From Nocardioides sp. (GTDB taxonomy: Bacteria > Actinomycetota > Actinomycetes > Propionibacteriales > Nocardioidaceae): 64,000 nucleotides of DNA. The stretch is from assembly GCF_030019515.1 (NCBI RefSeq), contig NZ_JASEEQ010000009.1, positions 62,001 through 126,000 on the forward strand. Reading direction: 5' to 3'. The notes beneath the pieces were generated by a model. The model did not search any database. It was given only the letters and a program-made list of their open reading frames with translations, and was not told the origin of the DNA. Both the position numbers and the translations under genes were made by a program. This document shows positions 1 to 8,100 of the stretch, in pieces; positions within the stretch are counted from its first letter, which is position 1; the number at the start of each line of letters is the position of its first letter.

Positions 1-458
1 AGGCGGACGGCGAGCTCGCCGACGCCTTCCTCACCGCCTCGCGCGCCCTCGTCGGCCTGGCCGTGCACGCGATCGGGGTCGGCGCGCCCCAGGTGACCGT
101 CGCGCAGTTCCGGCTCCTGGTGCTGCTCGCCGCGTCGGGGGAGCGGACCGTCGGCGACGTCGCCGCGCACCTCGGGATCGCCCAGTCCAACGCCAGCCGG
201 CACTGCGACCGGCTCCAGCGGCTCGGCCTGCTGGCCCGCCGCCGGTCCCGCTCGGACGGCCGGGTGGTGCGGGTCCGGGTCACCGACGCCGGGCGCTCGC
301 TGGTCGACGCGGTCGACCGGCAGCGCCGCGACGAGGTACGCCGGCTGCTGGGCCGGCTCACGCCCGGCGAGCGGGTCGGCGCGCTCGAGGCGATGCGCGC
401 GTTCAGTCGCGCCGCGGGCGAGCAGGGCGACCGCAGCTGGGCGGTTCAGGCGTGGTGA
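1..458 (+). CDS. MarR-family transcriptional regulator (5' end outside window)
   Basis: The frame is open from base 3 and ends at TGA 456-458, so the gene begins upstream of the window. The visible part contains a winged helix-turn-helix (VTVAQFRLLVLLA, then TVGDVAAHLGIAQSNASRHC and the wing RRRSRSDGRVVRVRVT), followed by a C-terminal dimerisation helix. The order recognition helix, then DGR wing, is that of MarR. It probably binds DNA as a dimer and responds to a small ligand; the ligand and target cannot be read from sequence. Its nearest downstream gene, pckG, is 196 bp away, so a regulatory link is only a guess. Confidence 0.8.
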   Translation, partial: ADGELADAFLTASRALVGLAVHAIGVGAPQVTVAQFRLLVLLAASGERTVGDVAAHLGIAQSNASRHCDRLQRLGLLARRRSRSDGRVVRVRVTDAGRSLVDAVDRQRRDEVRRLLGRLTPGERVGALEAMRAFSRAAGEQGDRSWAVQAW

Positions 459-569
459 GCGCTGTGCGTCTCGGGGGTCTCGGGGGTGCCGTGGGTCGCG
501 ACGATCGGCACCAGCACAGCGGTACCCCCACCGGTGTGGCGTCCCTCCCCAGGGGCCGGAAGACAACAC

Positions 570-590
570 AAGTTGCGCACTTCTTCAAGT
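570..590. promoter_or_regulatory. Overlapping AAGT/ACTT dyads upstream of pckG
   Basis: AAGT at 570-573, ACTT at 579-582 and AAGT at 587-590 form two overlapping small dyads around TGCGCA. They lie about 65 bp upstream of the pckG start and could be an operator. The remainder of the 459-654 gap shows no convincing gene. Weak evidence; no -35/-10 pair stands out. Confidence 0.2.
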
Positions 591-654
591 CGCGTAGCGC
601 CCCGGGCCATCCGGGATGCGAGCATGGATCCAGTCGAGGACAACGGAGGACCTG

Positions 655-2499
655 GTGGTTGATGTGGTGATGGACCTGGAGAGCGTCCTGGACGCGGCCG
701 GGCTGACGAACCCGCACGTGCGGGAGTACGTCGCCCACTGGGCCGGGATCACCGGCGCCGAGCGCGTCGAGGTGGTCGATGCGTCCGACGACGCCCGGCT
801 GGTGAGCGAGGCGCTCGCGGCCGGCGAGCTGCAGCCGGTCGGCGAGGACTGCTACTACTCGCGCAGCTACTACAAGGACACGGCCCGCTCCGAGGAGCGG
901 ACCATCGTCGCGACCAGCGACCCGGCCGACAAGGGCACCTACAACAACTGGCGGCCCGCCGGTGAGATGAAGGAGCTGCTCGAGGGGCTGATGCGCGGCG
1001 CCTCGGCCGGCAAGACGATGTACGTGATCCCCTACCTGATGGCGCCTCCGGGCTCCCCGATGGAGCGGTTCGCAGCCGGCGTCCAGCTCACCGACTGCCG
1101 CCCGGTCACGCTGCACATGATCCGGATGTCGCGGGTCGGCGTGCACCACATCAACGACCTCACGGACCCGAGCAGCTTCGTGCGCGCGGTGCACGTGACC
1201 GGCGACCTGGAGAACCTCGGCCAGGGCACGCCCGACGACCAGCGGTACTTCGTGACCGTCGCGGACGAGCGGACCATCCTCCACTACGGCTCGTCGTACG
1301 GCGGCAACGCGCTGCTCGGCAAGATCGCCCACGGCCTGCGGCAGGCGGCGTACGACGGGCAGGCGTCCGGGGAGTTCCTCGCCGAGCAGTTCATGCTCCT
1401 CGGGATCGTCGACAACGAGACCGGCCGGCGCTACCACGTCGCCGGCGGCTTCCCCAGCGCCTCCGGCAAGACGAACCTCGCGATGACGCTGGCCCCCGAG
1501 GCGCTCGGCGACCGCTACCGGGTGGAGTTCTACGGCGACGACATCACCTGGCTGTGGATCGACCCCGACGACGGGCGGCTCTACGGCATGAACCCCGAGT
1601 TCGGGGTCTTCGGCGTCGCCAAGGACACCAACGAGAGGACCAACCCGACCGCGCTGGACTCGGTGCAGGCCGGGGCTGGCGCGATCTTCACCAACGTCGC
1701 CTACAACCCGCGCACCCAGGAGGTGTGGTGGGAGGGGCGCACGCCGGCGCCGCCGTCGGACCTCGAGGGCTGGCTGGACTGGAAGGGCCAGCCGATCGCC
1801 GCGCGCGAGCCCGGCGACGACTCGCCCTGGGCGCACCCCAACAGCCGGTTCACCACGACGCTGGCGAACGTGCCGAACGTGGCCGCCGACTTCGAGGAGC
1901 CGCGCGGCGTCCCGATCGACGCGATCATCTTCGGCGGCCGGACCCGCGACCGGGAGCCGCTGGTGCGGGCGATCACCGACCTCGCCGAGGGCGTGTACGA
2001 CGGCCTCACGCTGGGCGCCGAGGCGACCTTCGCCGCCGACGGGGTGGACGGGCAGCTGCGCTACGACCCGATGTCGATGCGGCCGTTCATGTCCTACCCC
2101 GAGGCCCGCTACGCCGCCCACTGGCTCGAGCTGGTCGGCCGCGCGAGCGACCAGCCGATCTTCGCGCACGTGAACTGGTTCCAGCGCGACCCGGAGGACG
2201 GCCACTTCCTGTGGCCCGGCTACCGCGAGAACCTGCGCGCGCTGCTGTGGCTGGCCAGGCTCAAGGAGGGCTCGGTGACCGGGGTGCCGACCGCGGTCGG
2301 CATCCTGCCCAAGGAGGACGAGCTGCACCTCTCCGACCTCGAGCTGCCCGAGGCCGACAAGGAGCGGATCCTCTCCATCGACAAGGACCGCTGGTGCCAG
2401 GAGATGGGCTTCCGCGAGACCCACCTCGCCCAGTTCGACGGCCTGCCCGAGGAGATCTGGGAGGCCCACCGCCGGGTCGCCCGCGACCTCGACTGCTGA
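655..2499 (+). CDS. pckG: Phosphoenolpyruvate carboxykinase (GTP)
   Basis: Converts oxaloacetate plus GTP to phosphoenolpyruvate, GDP and CO2; first step of gluconeogenesis, cytosolic. 614 aa, usual for the GTP class. Family blocks are in order: YGGNALLGK, P-loop FPSASGKTNLAM, metal-site EFYGDDITWLW, GVFGVAKDTNERTNP, PNSRFTTTLANVPN, IIFGGRTRDREPLV, DPMSMRPF and HVNWFQRD. The P-loop has Ser (residue 270; codon 1462-1464) where nearly all relatives carry the hyper-reactive Cys (PSACGKTN). The start is chosen as GTG 655 because GGAGG at 645-649 lies 5 nt before it; ATG 670 is the alternative but has no suitably spaced ribosome site. Monocistronic, with a strong hairpin after the stop. Confidence 0.95.
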   Translation: MVDVVMDLESVLDAAGLTNPHVREYVAHWAGITGAERVEVVDASDDARLVSEALAAGELQPVGEDCYYSRSYYKDTARSEERTIVATSDPADKGTYNNWRPAGEMKELLEGLMRGASAGKTMYVIPYLMAPPGSPMERFAAGVQLTDCRPVTLHMIRMSRVGVHHINDLTDPSSFVRAVHVTGDLENLGQGTPDDQRYFVTVADERTILHYGSSYGGNALLGKIAHGLRQAAYDGQASGEFLAEQFMLLGIVDNETGRRYHVAGGFPSASGKTNLAMTLAPEALGDRYRVEFYGDDITWLWIDPDDGRLYGMNPEFGVFGVAKDTNERTNPTALDSVQAGAGAIFTNVAYNPRTQEVWWEGRTPAPPSDLEGWLDWKGQPIAAREPGDDSPWAHPNSRFTTTLANVPNVAADFEEPRGVPIDAIIFGGRTRDREPLVRAITDLAEGVYDGLTLGAEATFAADGVDGQLRYDPMSMRPFMSYPEARYAAHWLELVGRASDQPIFAHVNWFQRDPEDGHFLWPGYRENLRALLWLARLKEGSVTGVPTAVGILPKEDELHLSDLELPEADKERILSIDKDRWCQEMGFRETHLAQFDGLPEEIWEAHRRVARDLDC

Positions 2500-2506
2500 T
2501 CGCCGC

Positions 2507-2546
2507 GGACGTCGTACGGTGTCACCTGTTGGTCCGTACGACGTCC
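2507..2546 (+). terminator. Stem-loop terminator after pckG
   Basis: Arms 2507-2519 and 2534-2546 are perfect 13-bp inverted repeats (GGACGTCGTACGG) with a 14-nt loop, starting 7 bp after the pckG stop. No U-tract follows, as is common in high-GC actinobacteria. Confidence 0.7.
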
Positions 2547-2706
2547 CGCGCGCCCCGGGGTTCGGAACCGCGTCGGAACCGGGCAGTCGTGGGCGCACGG
2601 GCGACGCCGGCGTCGAGCCGTGGCGTCGGCCCGGTCGCCGTGCGGGCACGCTACCTCCGGGCCCCATGTCCCGGGGGTGGCTGGCACCCCGAGGGGGCGC
2701 GTCCGG

Positions 2707-2868
2707 TCAGGCGACCGGGTCTTCCGGGGACCAGGCCGACTCGAAGATCCAGGCGCGCCGCCCCTCAGGGTGCAGCTCGATGACGTCGCACCAGGTCTCG
2801 ACCAGGGTCAGGCGGTCCGATCCGTCGCGGTCGGTGCGCCGCCACGACTCCGGTAGGGGCTTCGTCAT
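2707..2868 (-). CDS. Small conserved-looking hypothetical protein (53 aa)
   Basis: An intact 53-codon frame from ATG (2866-2868) to TGA (2707-2709), reading MTKPLPESWRRTDRDG at the N terminus and ending in AWSPEDPVA. AGGGA sits just upstream as a ribosome site. Composition is balanced (Trp-rich, acidic and basic residues mixed), with no signal peptide or membrane segment, so a small soluble protein is likely. It is divergent from galE across an 84-bp gap. I do not recognise a family. The real-gene call rests on codon bias, ribosome site and the otherwise empty region. Confidence 0.55.
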   Translation of the reverse strand: MTKPLPESWRRTDRDGSDRLTLVETWCDVIELHPEGRRAWIFESAWSPEDPVA

Positions 2869-2939
2869 GTCCCTGTTATCGGCTCTTCCGAGGGCCGACT
2901 GAGGTGCCTACCGACCCGGTCCAGACCGGTGCCACGCCT

Positions 2940-2952
2940 TAGGGTGAACGCC
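2940..2952 (+). promoter_or_regulatory. Leaderless promoter of galE
   Basis: -10 box TAGGGT at 2940-2945 is followed by 7 nt and then ATG 2953, so transcription should start at or next to the start codon. A dyad CCGGTC-CA-GACCGG lies just upstream around 2916-2929. Confidence 0.5.
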
Positions 2953-3957
2953 ATGAAGGTTCTCGTCACCGGCGGCGCCGGCTACATCGGCTCGACCACT
3001 GCGAAGGCGCTCGAGGAGGCCGGCCACACGCCGGTGATCCTGGACTCGCTGCTCACCGGCCCGCTGGCCTTCGTGCGCGACCGGATCTTCTACGAGGGCG
3101 ACATCGCCGACCGGGCGCTGGTCCGCCGGGTCTTCGACGAGCACCCCGACATCGACGCGACCATCCACATGGCCGCCCGGATCGTGGTGCCCGAGTCGGT
3201 CGAGAAGCCCTACGAGTACTACCGCGACAACGTCGCCAAGTCCCTGGAGCTCTTCGACGAGCTGAACACCCTCGGCAAGGGGCGGGTGCTGTTCTCCTCC
3301 TCGGCCTCGATCTACGCCCTCAAGGACGACTTCGAGGTCTCCGAGGGCGACCGCCTCGAGCCGACCTCGCCGTACGCCCGCACCAAGCGGATGATGGAGG
3401 AGGTCCTCCAGGACATGTCGGCCGCGACCGGCCTGCGCGCGATCATCCTGCGCTACTTCAACCCGATCGGCTCCGACCCCGACCTGGAGTCCGGCATCTA
3501 CGCCAAGGAGCCCTCGCACGTGCTCGGCCAGCTGGTGATGGCCGCGCGCGGCCAGAAGGACTCGTTCACGATCACCGGCACCGACCACCCCACCCGCGAC
3601 GGCACCGGCATCCGCGACTACATCCACGTCTGGGACCTGGCCCGCGCGCACGTCCGCGCGGTCGAGCGGTTCGACGAGGTGATCGACGCCGCCGGCGCGC
3701 CCAGCGTGATCATCAACGTCGGCACCGGCTCCGGCGTGACCGTGCGCGAGCTCGTGCAGTCCTTCGAGACCGTCTTCGGCTCCAAGGTGCCGGTCACCGA
3801 GGCGCCGCCGCGGCCCGGCGACGCGGTGGGGGCGTTCGCGAACGTCGACCGCTCCGGCCGGCTGCTCGACTGGCGCACCGAGCTCTCCATGGAGGACGCC
3901 ATCGCCTCGGCGCTGGCGTGGGGCGCGAAGCGCCAGGAGATCCTGGGCTACGAGTGA
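2953..3957 (+). CDS. galE: UDP-glucose 4-epimerase
   Basis: Interconverts UDP-glucose and UDP-galactose with bound NAD (Leloir pathway and cell-wall sugar supply). 334 aa, an extended short-chain dehydrogenase. NAD-binding GGAGYIG is at residues 7-13, the catalytic Ser in SSSASIY near 117, and Tyr141/Lys145 in SPYARTK. NPIGSDPD and the C-terminal RPGDAVGAFANVDR block match bacterial GalE. The start ATG 2953 removes eight weak upstream residues and fits the leaderless -10 box. The stop overlaps the start of the amidase gene (TGATG), so the two are co-transcribed. Confidence 0.93.
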   Translation: MKVLVTGGAGYIGSTTAKALEEAGHTPVILDSLLTGPLAFVRDRIFYEGDIADRALVRRVFDEHPDIDATIHMAARIVVPESVEKPYEYYRDNVAKSLELFDELNTLGKGRVLFSSSASIYALKDDFEVSEGDRLEPTSPYARTKRMMEEVLQDMSAATGLRAIILRYFNPIGSDPDLESGIYAKEPSHVLGQLVMAARGQKDSFTITGTDHPTRDGTGIRDYIHVWDLARAHVRAVERFDEVIDAAGAPSVIINVGTGSGVTVRELVQSFETVFGSKVPVTEAPPRPGDAVGAFANVDRSGRLLDWRTELSMEDAIASALAWGAKRQEILGYE

Positions 3958-4724
3958 TGCGCGCGCTCGGCCTGCTGCTGGCGGTCCTCCTGCTCGCGCC
4001 CGCCCCGTCGTACGCCGGGCGGGCCGACGTCACGGGCGCGGCCGCGCGGGCCGCGACGCCGCTCGCGGGGCGGGTCGTGGTGCTCGATCCCGGCCACCAG
4101 CTCGGCAACCACAACTTCCCGCGCAAGATCAGCCGGCAGGTGCCGGCGGGCGGCTTCAAGAAGGACTGCAACACCACCGGCACCGCGACCAACGGCGGCT
4201 ACCCGGAGGCCACCCTGGCCTGGCGGGTGACCCGGCTGCTGCAGGCCCGGCTCGAGCGGCTCGGCGCGCAGGTGAGGCTGACCCGCGGCAGCAACCGCCA
4301 GGACCGCTGGGGCCCGTGCGTCGACGAGCGCGGTCGGGCCGGCAACCGGGTCGGGGCCGACCTCAAGATCAGCGTGCACGGCGACGGCTCGTACGCCGTC
4401 GGCGCCCACGGCTTCCACGTGATCGCCCCGACCGACCGGCGGCCGTGGACCCACGACATCTACCGCTCCTCCAAGCGGCTCGCCGTCGACACCCGCGCGG
4501 CGCTGCGTCGCCGGGGCGTGCCGGTCGCCAACTACATCGCCGGCGGCGACGGGCTGGACTTCCGCGCCGACCTCGGCACCCTCAACCTCTCCGACGTGCC
4601 CACCGTGATGGTCGAGCTCGGCAACATGCGCAACCGCCGCGACGCCCACCGGATGACCACCCCCGCCGGACGTGCGACGTACGCCCGCGCCCTCACCGGC
4701 GCCGTCCGCGCCTTCCTCCGCTGA
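3957..4724 (+). CDS. N-acetylmuramoyl-L-alanine amidase (Amidase_3)
   Basis: 255-aa secreted zinc amidase that cleaves the lactyl-peptide bond of peptidoglycan. A signal peptide occupies roughly residues 1-22 (MRALGLLLAVLLLAPAPSYA). Zinc and catalytic residues expected for Amidase_3 are visible: His47 in LDPGHQ, Glu84 in YPEATLAW, His141 in SVHGDGS and Glu220 in VMVELGN. No cell-wall-binding repeats are attached. It overlaps the galE stop by one base. A role in cell separation or wall turnover is inferred from the family. Confidence 0.88.
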   Translation: MRALGLLLAVLLLAPAPSYAGRADVTGAAARAATPLAGRVVVLDPGHQLGNHNFPRKISRQVPAGGFKKDCNTTGTATNGGYPEATLAWRVTRLLQARLERLGAQVRLTRGSNRQDRWGPCVDERGRAGNRVGADLKISVHGDGSYAVGAHGFHVIAPTDRRPWTHDIYRSSKRLAVDTRAALRRRGVPVANYIAGGDGLDFRADLGTLNLSDVPTVMVELGNMRNRRDAHRMTTPAGRATYARALTGAVRAFLR

Positions 4725-4738
4725 CCCCGGTCCGATCC

Positions 4739-4807
4739 CGGGGCAGTTCGCCCGGAGGCCCCTACGTGTGAGCGGGCGGGTACGGCGGCGCCGGCCGAAC
4801 TGCCCCG
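4739..4807. repeat. 69-bp palindromic repeat, family GGGGCAGTTCG, copy 1
   Basis: Perfect 12-bp inverted arms CGGGGCAGTTCG (4739-4750) and CGAACTGCCCCG (4796-4807) are separated by 45 nt. A second copy with the same arms and the same 45-nt spacing is at 40289-40357, with unrelated interiors. Similarity continues past the right arm: 8 nt later both have CCTGTGGA. It may serve as a terminator for the amidase gene. Confidence 0.7.
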
Positions 4808-4864
4808 CGAACGGTCCTGTGGACAACCGCGGGCACCCGGCCGTCAGCGGGTAGGAGCCCGGTC

Positions 4865-5695
4865 ATGGACGCACCCGAGGCCCTGGCCATGCTGGGCGGG
4901 GTGGCCACCGCCCAGGAGCTGCTGTGCTGCACCAGCCGCCGCCGACTGCGCGCCGCGCTCGCCGCGCAGACGATGGTCCGTGAGCGGCACGGCCGCTACC
5001 GGCTGCCCGACGCCGACGTCGCGCGGGCGGCGGCCGCGCGGGTCGGCGGCGTCGTCTCGCACCTGAGCGCCGCCCAGGACTGGGGCTGGAAGATCGAGGC
5101 GCCGCCCGAGAAGCCCTGCGTGACCGTGCCCCGGCGCAGCTGCCACCTCGAGGCCGACGACCTCGAGGTGCACTGGGCCGACCTGGGGCTGCTCGACGTC
5201 AGCCGCGGCGTCACCGACCCGCTGCTGACGGTCGTCGACTGCGCGCGTGCCTACCCCTTCGACGTCGCGCTCTGCGTGGCCGACTCGGCCCTGCGGTCGG
5301 GGATCGACCGTGCCGACCTGGTTGCCGCGGCCCTCCGGGCACCGCGCACCGGCCGGCGGCGCGCGGTTCGGGTCGCGGAGGCTGCCGATCCGCGGGCGGA
5401 CAACCCGTTCGAATCGGCGCTCCGGGCGATCGCGCTCGACGTACCGGGCCTCGTGGTCGAGCCCCAGCAGTGGGTCGCGGACGTGGGGCGGGTGGATCTC
5501 ATGGACGTCGGACGGCGTCTGGTCATCGAGGCGGAGTCGTTCGAGTTCCACTCCGACCGGGCGAGCCTGCGGCGCGACGTCCACCGGTACACCGCGTTCG
5601 TGCGGCTCGGCTACCGCGTCGTGCGGTTCACCTGGGAGGACGTCATGTTCGACCCGGCGTACGTGCGCGGGGTGCTCGTCGACCTGGTCGGTTGA
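4865..5695 (+). CDS. AbiEi-like N-terminal plus DUF559/Vsr-like nuclease-fold protein
   Basis: 276 aa. The N-terminal third resembles the winged-helix start of AbiEi-type proteins (TAQELLCCTSRRRLRAAL, then RERHGRYRLP). The C-terminal third has a PD-(D/E)xK-like layout: NPFESALR, then GRVDLMDVGRRLVIEAESFE and a late FVRLGYRVVRFTWEDV, as in DUF559/Vsr-like proteins. Proteins of this design are abundant in Nocardioides and are often labelled type IV antitoxin, but no partner toxin gene is adjacent here. Biochemical function is unknown; nuclease activity is inference from the fold motif. Confidence 0.65.
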   Translation: MDAPEALAMLGGVATAQELLCCTSRRRLRAALAAQTMVRERHGRYRLPDADVARAAAARVGGVVSHLSAAQDWGWKIEAPPEKPCVTVPRRSCHLEADDLEVHWADLGLLDVSRGVTDPLLTVVDCARAYPFDVALCVADSALRSGIDRADLVAAALRAPRTGRRRAVRVAEAADPRADNPFESALRAIALDVPGLVVEPQQWVADVGRVDLMDVGRRLVIEAESFEFHSDRASLRRDVHRYTAFVRLGYRVVRFTWEDVMFDPAYVRGVLVDLVG

Positions 5696-5698
5696 CGC

Positions 5699-6316
5699 TC
5701 AGGGGCGGAGGGCCTGCGGGAGCACGACGTCGACCAGGACCGTGGCCCGCTCCTCGATCTCGGCGTCGTCGAACTCCCGGCCCTCGAGGCGCACGCCCAG
5801 GGTCTGCATGGTGACCGAGCCGTAGACGCACTGGCCGATCTCCCGGGCCGGCAGGTCCGCCGGCACCTCGCCCCGCTCGATCGCCCGGGCTGCGATCTGG
5901 TCGATGAACCGCACCTGCACGTCGGCGACCGTCTCGACGAACCTGCCCAGCTGGTGCGGCGCCCCCGCGGCGTCGACCAGGACCCGGAGCGCCGCCCAGC
6001 CGGCCGGGTCGCGGTAGTGGCTGAACAGGTTGACGGCCAGGTCGTGCAGGTCGCCGCGCAGGCTCCCGGTGTCGACGCCCCCGATGTCCCCGCTGTGGCT
6101 GCTCACGGCATCGGTGAGCAGGCTGTCCTTGTCCTGCCAGCGCAGGTAGACGGTGGACTTGCCGACACCGGCCCGGCGCGCGACCCCGTCCATCGTGAAG
6201 CCCGACCAGCCGTGCTCGCCGTACTCCTCGAGCGCGGCGTCGATGATCCTCTTCTCGGCGCCGGGGGTCCGTGGCCGACCGCGGCCCCGGCGGATCTCCC
6301 CCTGTGGTGTGGACAT
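5699..6316 (-). CDS. TetR-family transcriptional regulator
   Basis: 205 aa. The N-terminal TetR helix-turn-helix is clear: KRIIDAALEEYGEHGWSGFT, MDGVARRAGVGKSTVYLRW and DKDSLLTDAV, preceded by an Arg/Pro-rich tail (RRGRGRPRTPG) common in actinobacterial TetRs. The rest is a helical ligand domain. ATG 6316 is chosen; it leaves 66 bp to the divergent gpgS gene, in which a 7-10-7 dyad could be its operator. Ligand unknown. Confidence 0.88.
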   Translation of the reverse strand: MSTPQGEIRRGRGRPRTPGAEKRIIDAALEEYGEHGWSGFTMDGVARRAGVGKSTVYLRWQDKDSLLTDAVSSHSGDIGGVDTGSLRGDLHDLAVNLFSHYRDPAGWAALRVLVDAAGAPHQLGRFVETVADVQVRFIDQIAARAIERGEVPADLPAREIGQCVYGSVTMQTLGVRLEGREFDDAEIEERATVLVDVVLPQALRP

Positions 6317-6341
6317 GGCTGATTGAACATCACAAAGCGGC

Positions 6342-6365
6342 CCGTCGGGGGCAGATCGCCGACGG
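6342..6365. promoter_or_regulatory. Candidate TetR operator upstream of gpgS
   Basis: CCGTCGG (6342-6348) and CCGACGG (6359-6365) are a perfect 7-bp inverted repeat with a 10-nt spacer. It lies immediately upstream of the gpgS -10 box and inside the tetR/gpgS divergent gap, where a TetR dimer could block one or both genes. Confidence 0.4.
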
Positions 6366-6369
6366 TCGC

Positions 6370-6382
6370 TACTCTCGACCAC
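6370..6382 (+). promoter_or_regulatory. Leaderless promoter of gpgS
   Basis: -10 box TACTCT at 6370-6375, then 7 nt, then GTG 6383. This supports GTG 6383 rather than the upstream TTG 6323 as the start. Confidence 0.45.
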
Positions 6383-7240
6383 GTGTCGGCCTGGGGCGAG
6401 AGGAACACCCATCACTGGGACGACTGGACCCTCGCCGACCTGATGGCCGCCAAGCGGCACCCGGTCAGCCTCGTGGTCCCCGCCCGCAACGAGGCCGCGA
6501 CCGTCGGCGACGTGGTGACCCGGGTCCGCGAGGCGCTGGTCGACACCGTGGCCCTGCTCGACGAGATCGTCGTGATCGACTCCGACTCCACCGACGACAC
6601 CTACGAGGTCGCCACCGACGCCGGCGCCGTGGTGTACCGCGCCGCGGAGATCCGCCCCGACCTGGGCAGCGTCCCCGGCAAGGGTGAGGCGATGTGGAAG
6701 GCGCAGTTCGTCACCGCCGGCGACGTGATCGTGTTCATGGACGCCGACCTGCTCGACTGGGACACCCACTTCGTGCCCGGCCTGCTCGGCCCGCTGCTCA
6801 CGCGTCCCGAGGTCGCGCTGGTCAAGGGCTTCTACGAGCGCCCGATGCTCTCCGGGGACTCCGCCGTGCCGTTCGAGGGCGGCCGGGTCACCGAGCTGGT
6901 CGCCCGGCCGCTGATCCGGCTGCTGTTCCCCGAGTTGGCCGGTCTGCACCAGCCGCTGGCGGGCGAGTGGGCGGTACGACGCGAGCTGTTCGAGCAGCTC
7001 AGCGTCCCGACCGGATACGCAGTCGAGCTCGCCGCCCTCGTCGACACCCTGCGCAGCCGGGGCCTCGACGCGGTCGCCCAGGTCGACCTCGGGACCCGCG
7101 CCCACCGGCACCAGTCGCTGCGCGACCTCAGCGGGATGGCCACCCAGATCCTCGCGGCCGCCCTGGCCCGGGTCGGCACCCCCACCGCCGCCGGCACCGG
7201 CCCGGCCGAGGAGCGACCGCCGGCGGTGAGCCTGCGATGA
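6383..7240 (+). CDS. gpgS: Glucosyl-3-phosphoglycerate synthase
   Basis: 285-aa GT81-family transferase that joins glucose from a nucleotide sugar to 3-phosphoglycerate, the first committed step to glucosylglycerate and methylglucose lipopolysaccharides. Seen: SLVVPARNEAATVGDVV, IVVIDSDSTDDT, PGKGEAMWK, metal-binding FMDADL, LVKGFYERP, GGRVTELVARPL and GYAVELAAL, all in the order of the M. tuberculosis enzyme. GTG 6383 is preferred from the -10 box and homolog length. The stop overlaps folP2, as in mycobacteria where folP2 and gpgS are also neighbours. Confidence 0.92.
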   Translation: MSAWGERNTHHWDDWTLADLMAAKRHPVSLVVPARNEAATVGDVVTRVREALVDTVALLDEIVVIDSDSTDDTYEVATDAGAVVYRAAEIRPDLGSVPGKGEAMWKAQFVTAGDVIVFMDADLLDWDTHFVPGLLGPLLTRPEVALVKGFYERPMLSGDSAVPFEGGRVTELVARPLIRLLFPELAGLHQPLAGEWAVRRELFEQLSVPTGYAVELAALVDTLRSRGLDAVAQVDLGTRAHRHQSLRDLSGMATQILAAALARVGTPTAAGTGPAEERPPAVSLR

Positions 7241-8100
7241 CGCTCAGGCTCGGCCGCCACGAGTTCCCCGACACCGCCACGCTGATGATGGCGATCGTCA
7301 ACCGCACCCCCGACTCCTTCTACGACAAGGGCGCGACCTGGGCGGAGGACAAGGCCTTCGAGCGGGTCGCGCTGGTCGCCGCCCAGGGCGCCGAGATCGT
7401 CGACATCGGCGGCATCAAGGCCGCGCCGGGCGTCGAGATCGGCGTCGCCGAGGAGCGCTCCCGCGTCGTCGACTTCGTCGCCCGGGTCCGCGAGTCGTTC
7501 CCGGACCTGGTGATCTCGGTCGACACCTGGCGCGCCGAGGTCGGCAGCGCCGTCTGCGCCGCCGGCGCCGACCTGATCAACGACGCCTGGGGCGGCGCGG
7601 ACCCCGAGCTCGTCGACGCCGCCGCCGAGGCCGGCGCCGCGATCGTGTGCACCCACACCGGCGGCGTCACGCCGCGGACCCGTCCGTACCGGATGGAGTA
7701 CGACGACGTGGTCGCCGCCGCGATCGCCGACACGGTCGCGTACGCCGAGCGGGCGATCGCCGCCGGCGTCGACCCGGCCTCGGTCGTCGTCGACCCGGCC
7801 CACGACTTCGGCAAGAACACCTTCCACTCCCTCGAGGTCACCCGCCGGCTCGGGGAGCTGGTCGCGACCGGGTACCCGGTCCTGGTCTCCCTCTCCAACA
7901 AGGACTTCGTCGGCGAGAGCCTCGACCTGCCGGTCGGCGAGCGGCTCACCGGCACCCTGGCCGCTACCGCCGTCTGCGCCCTCGCCGGCGCCCGGATCTA
8001 CCGCGTGCACGAGGTCGTCGAGACCCGGCACACCGTCGACATGGTCGACACGATCGCCGGCCGCCGCCCGCCCAAGCGCGCCATCAGGGGGCTGCAATGA
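7237..8100 (+). CDS. folP2: Dihydropteroate synthase-like protein, FolP2 clade
   Basis: 287 aa, a TIM barrel of the DHPS family. It follows the mycobacterial FolP2 pattern almost block for block: MAIVNRTPDSFYDKGATW (rather than NVTPDSFSDGG), VDIGGIKAAPG, SVDTWRAEVGSAVCAAGADL, THTGGVTPRTRP, DPAHDFGKNTFHSL, LSNKDFVGE and RVHEVVETR. Known: the M. leprae FolP2 lacks DHPS activity, and this clade sits beside gpgS. So a folate role should not be assumed; a role linked to gpgS or the next two genes is plausible. Overlaps gpgS and the next gene by 4 bp each. Confidence 0.85.
   Translation: MTLRLGRHEFPDTATLMMAIVNRTPDSFYDKGATWAEDKAFERVALVAAQGAEIVDIGGIKAAPGVEIGVAEERSRVVDFVARVRESFPDLVISVDTWRAEVGSAVCAAGADLINDAWGGADPELVDAAAEAGAAIVCTHTGGVTPRTRPYRMEYDDVVAAAIADTVAYAERAIAAGVDPASVVVDPAHDFGKNTFHSLEVTRRLGELVATGYPVLVSLSNKDFVGESLDLPVGERLTGTLAATAVCALAGARIYRVHEVVETRHTVDMVDTIAGRRPPKRAIRGLQ

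Noticed and set aside
446..670. Open frames on both strands between the MarR gene and pckG (65 and 72 codons)
   Set aside because: Cys/His/Arg-rich or otherwise unnatural composition, no ribosome site, and they run into neighbouring genes.
403..2667. 754-codon frame opposite pckG, and similar long frames opposite the LLM, Ig-repeat and other genes
   Set aside because: Shadow frames produced by high GC third positions; low-complexity Arg/Gly/Val-rich translations without domains.
5400..5420. GTTCGAATC, reminiscent of a tRNA T-loop
   Set aside because: Lies inside the DUF559 coding region with no cloverleaf around it.
4865..5695. Complete AbiE toxin-antitoxin system
   Set aside because: Only the AbiEi-like antitoxin-type protein is present; no AbiEii nucleotidyltransferase is adjacent.
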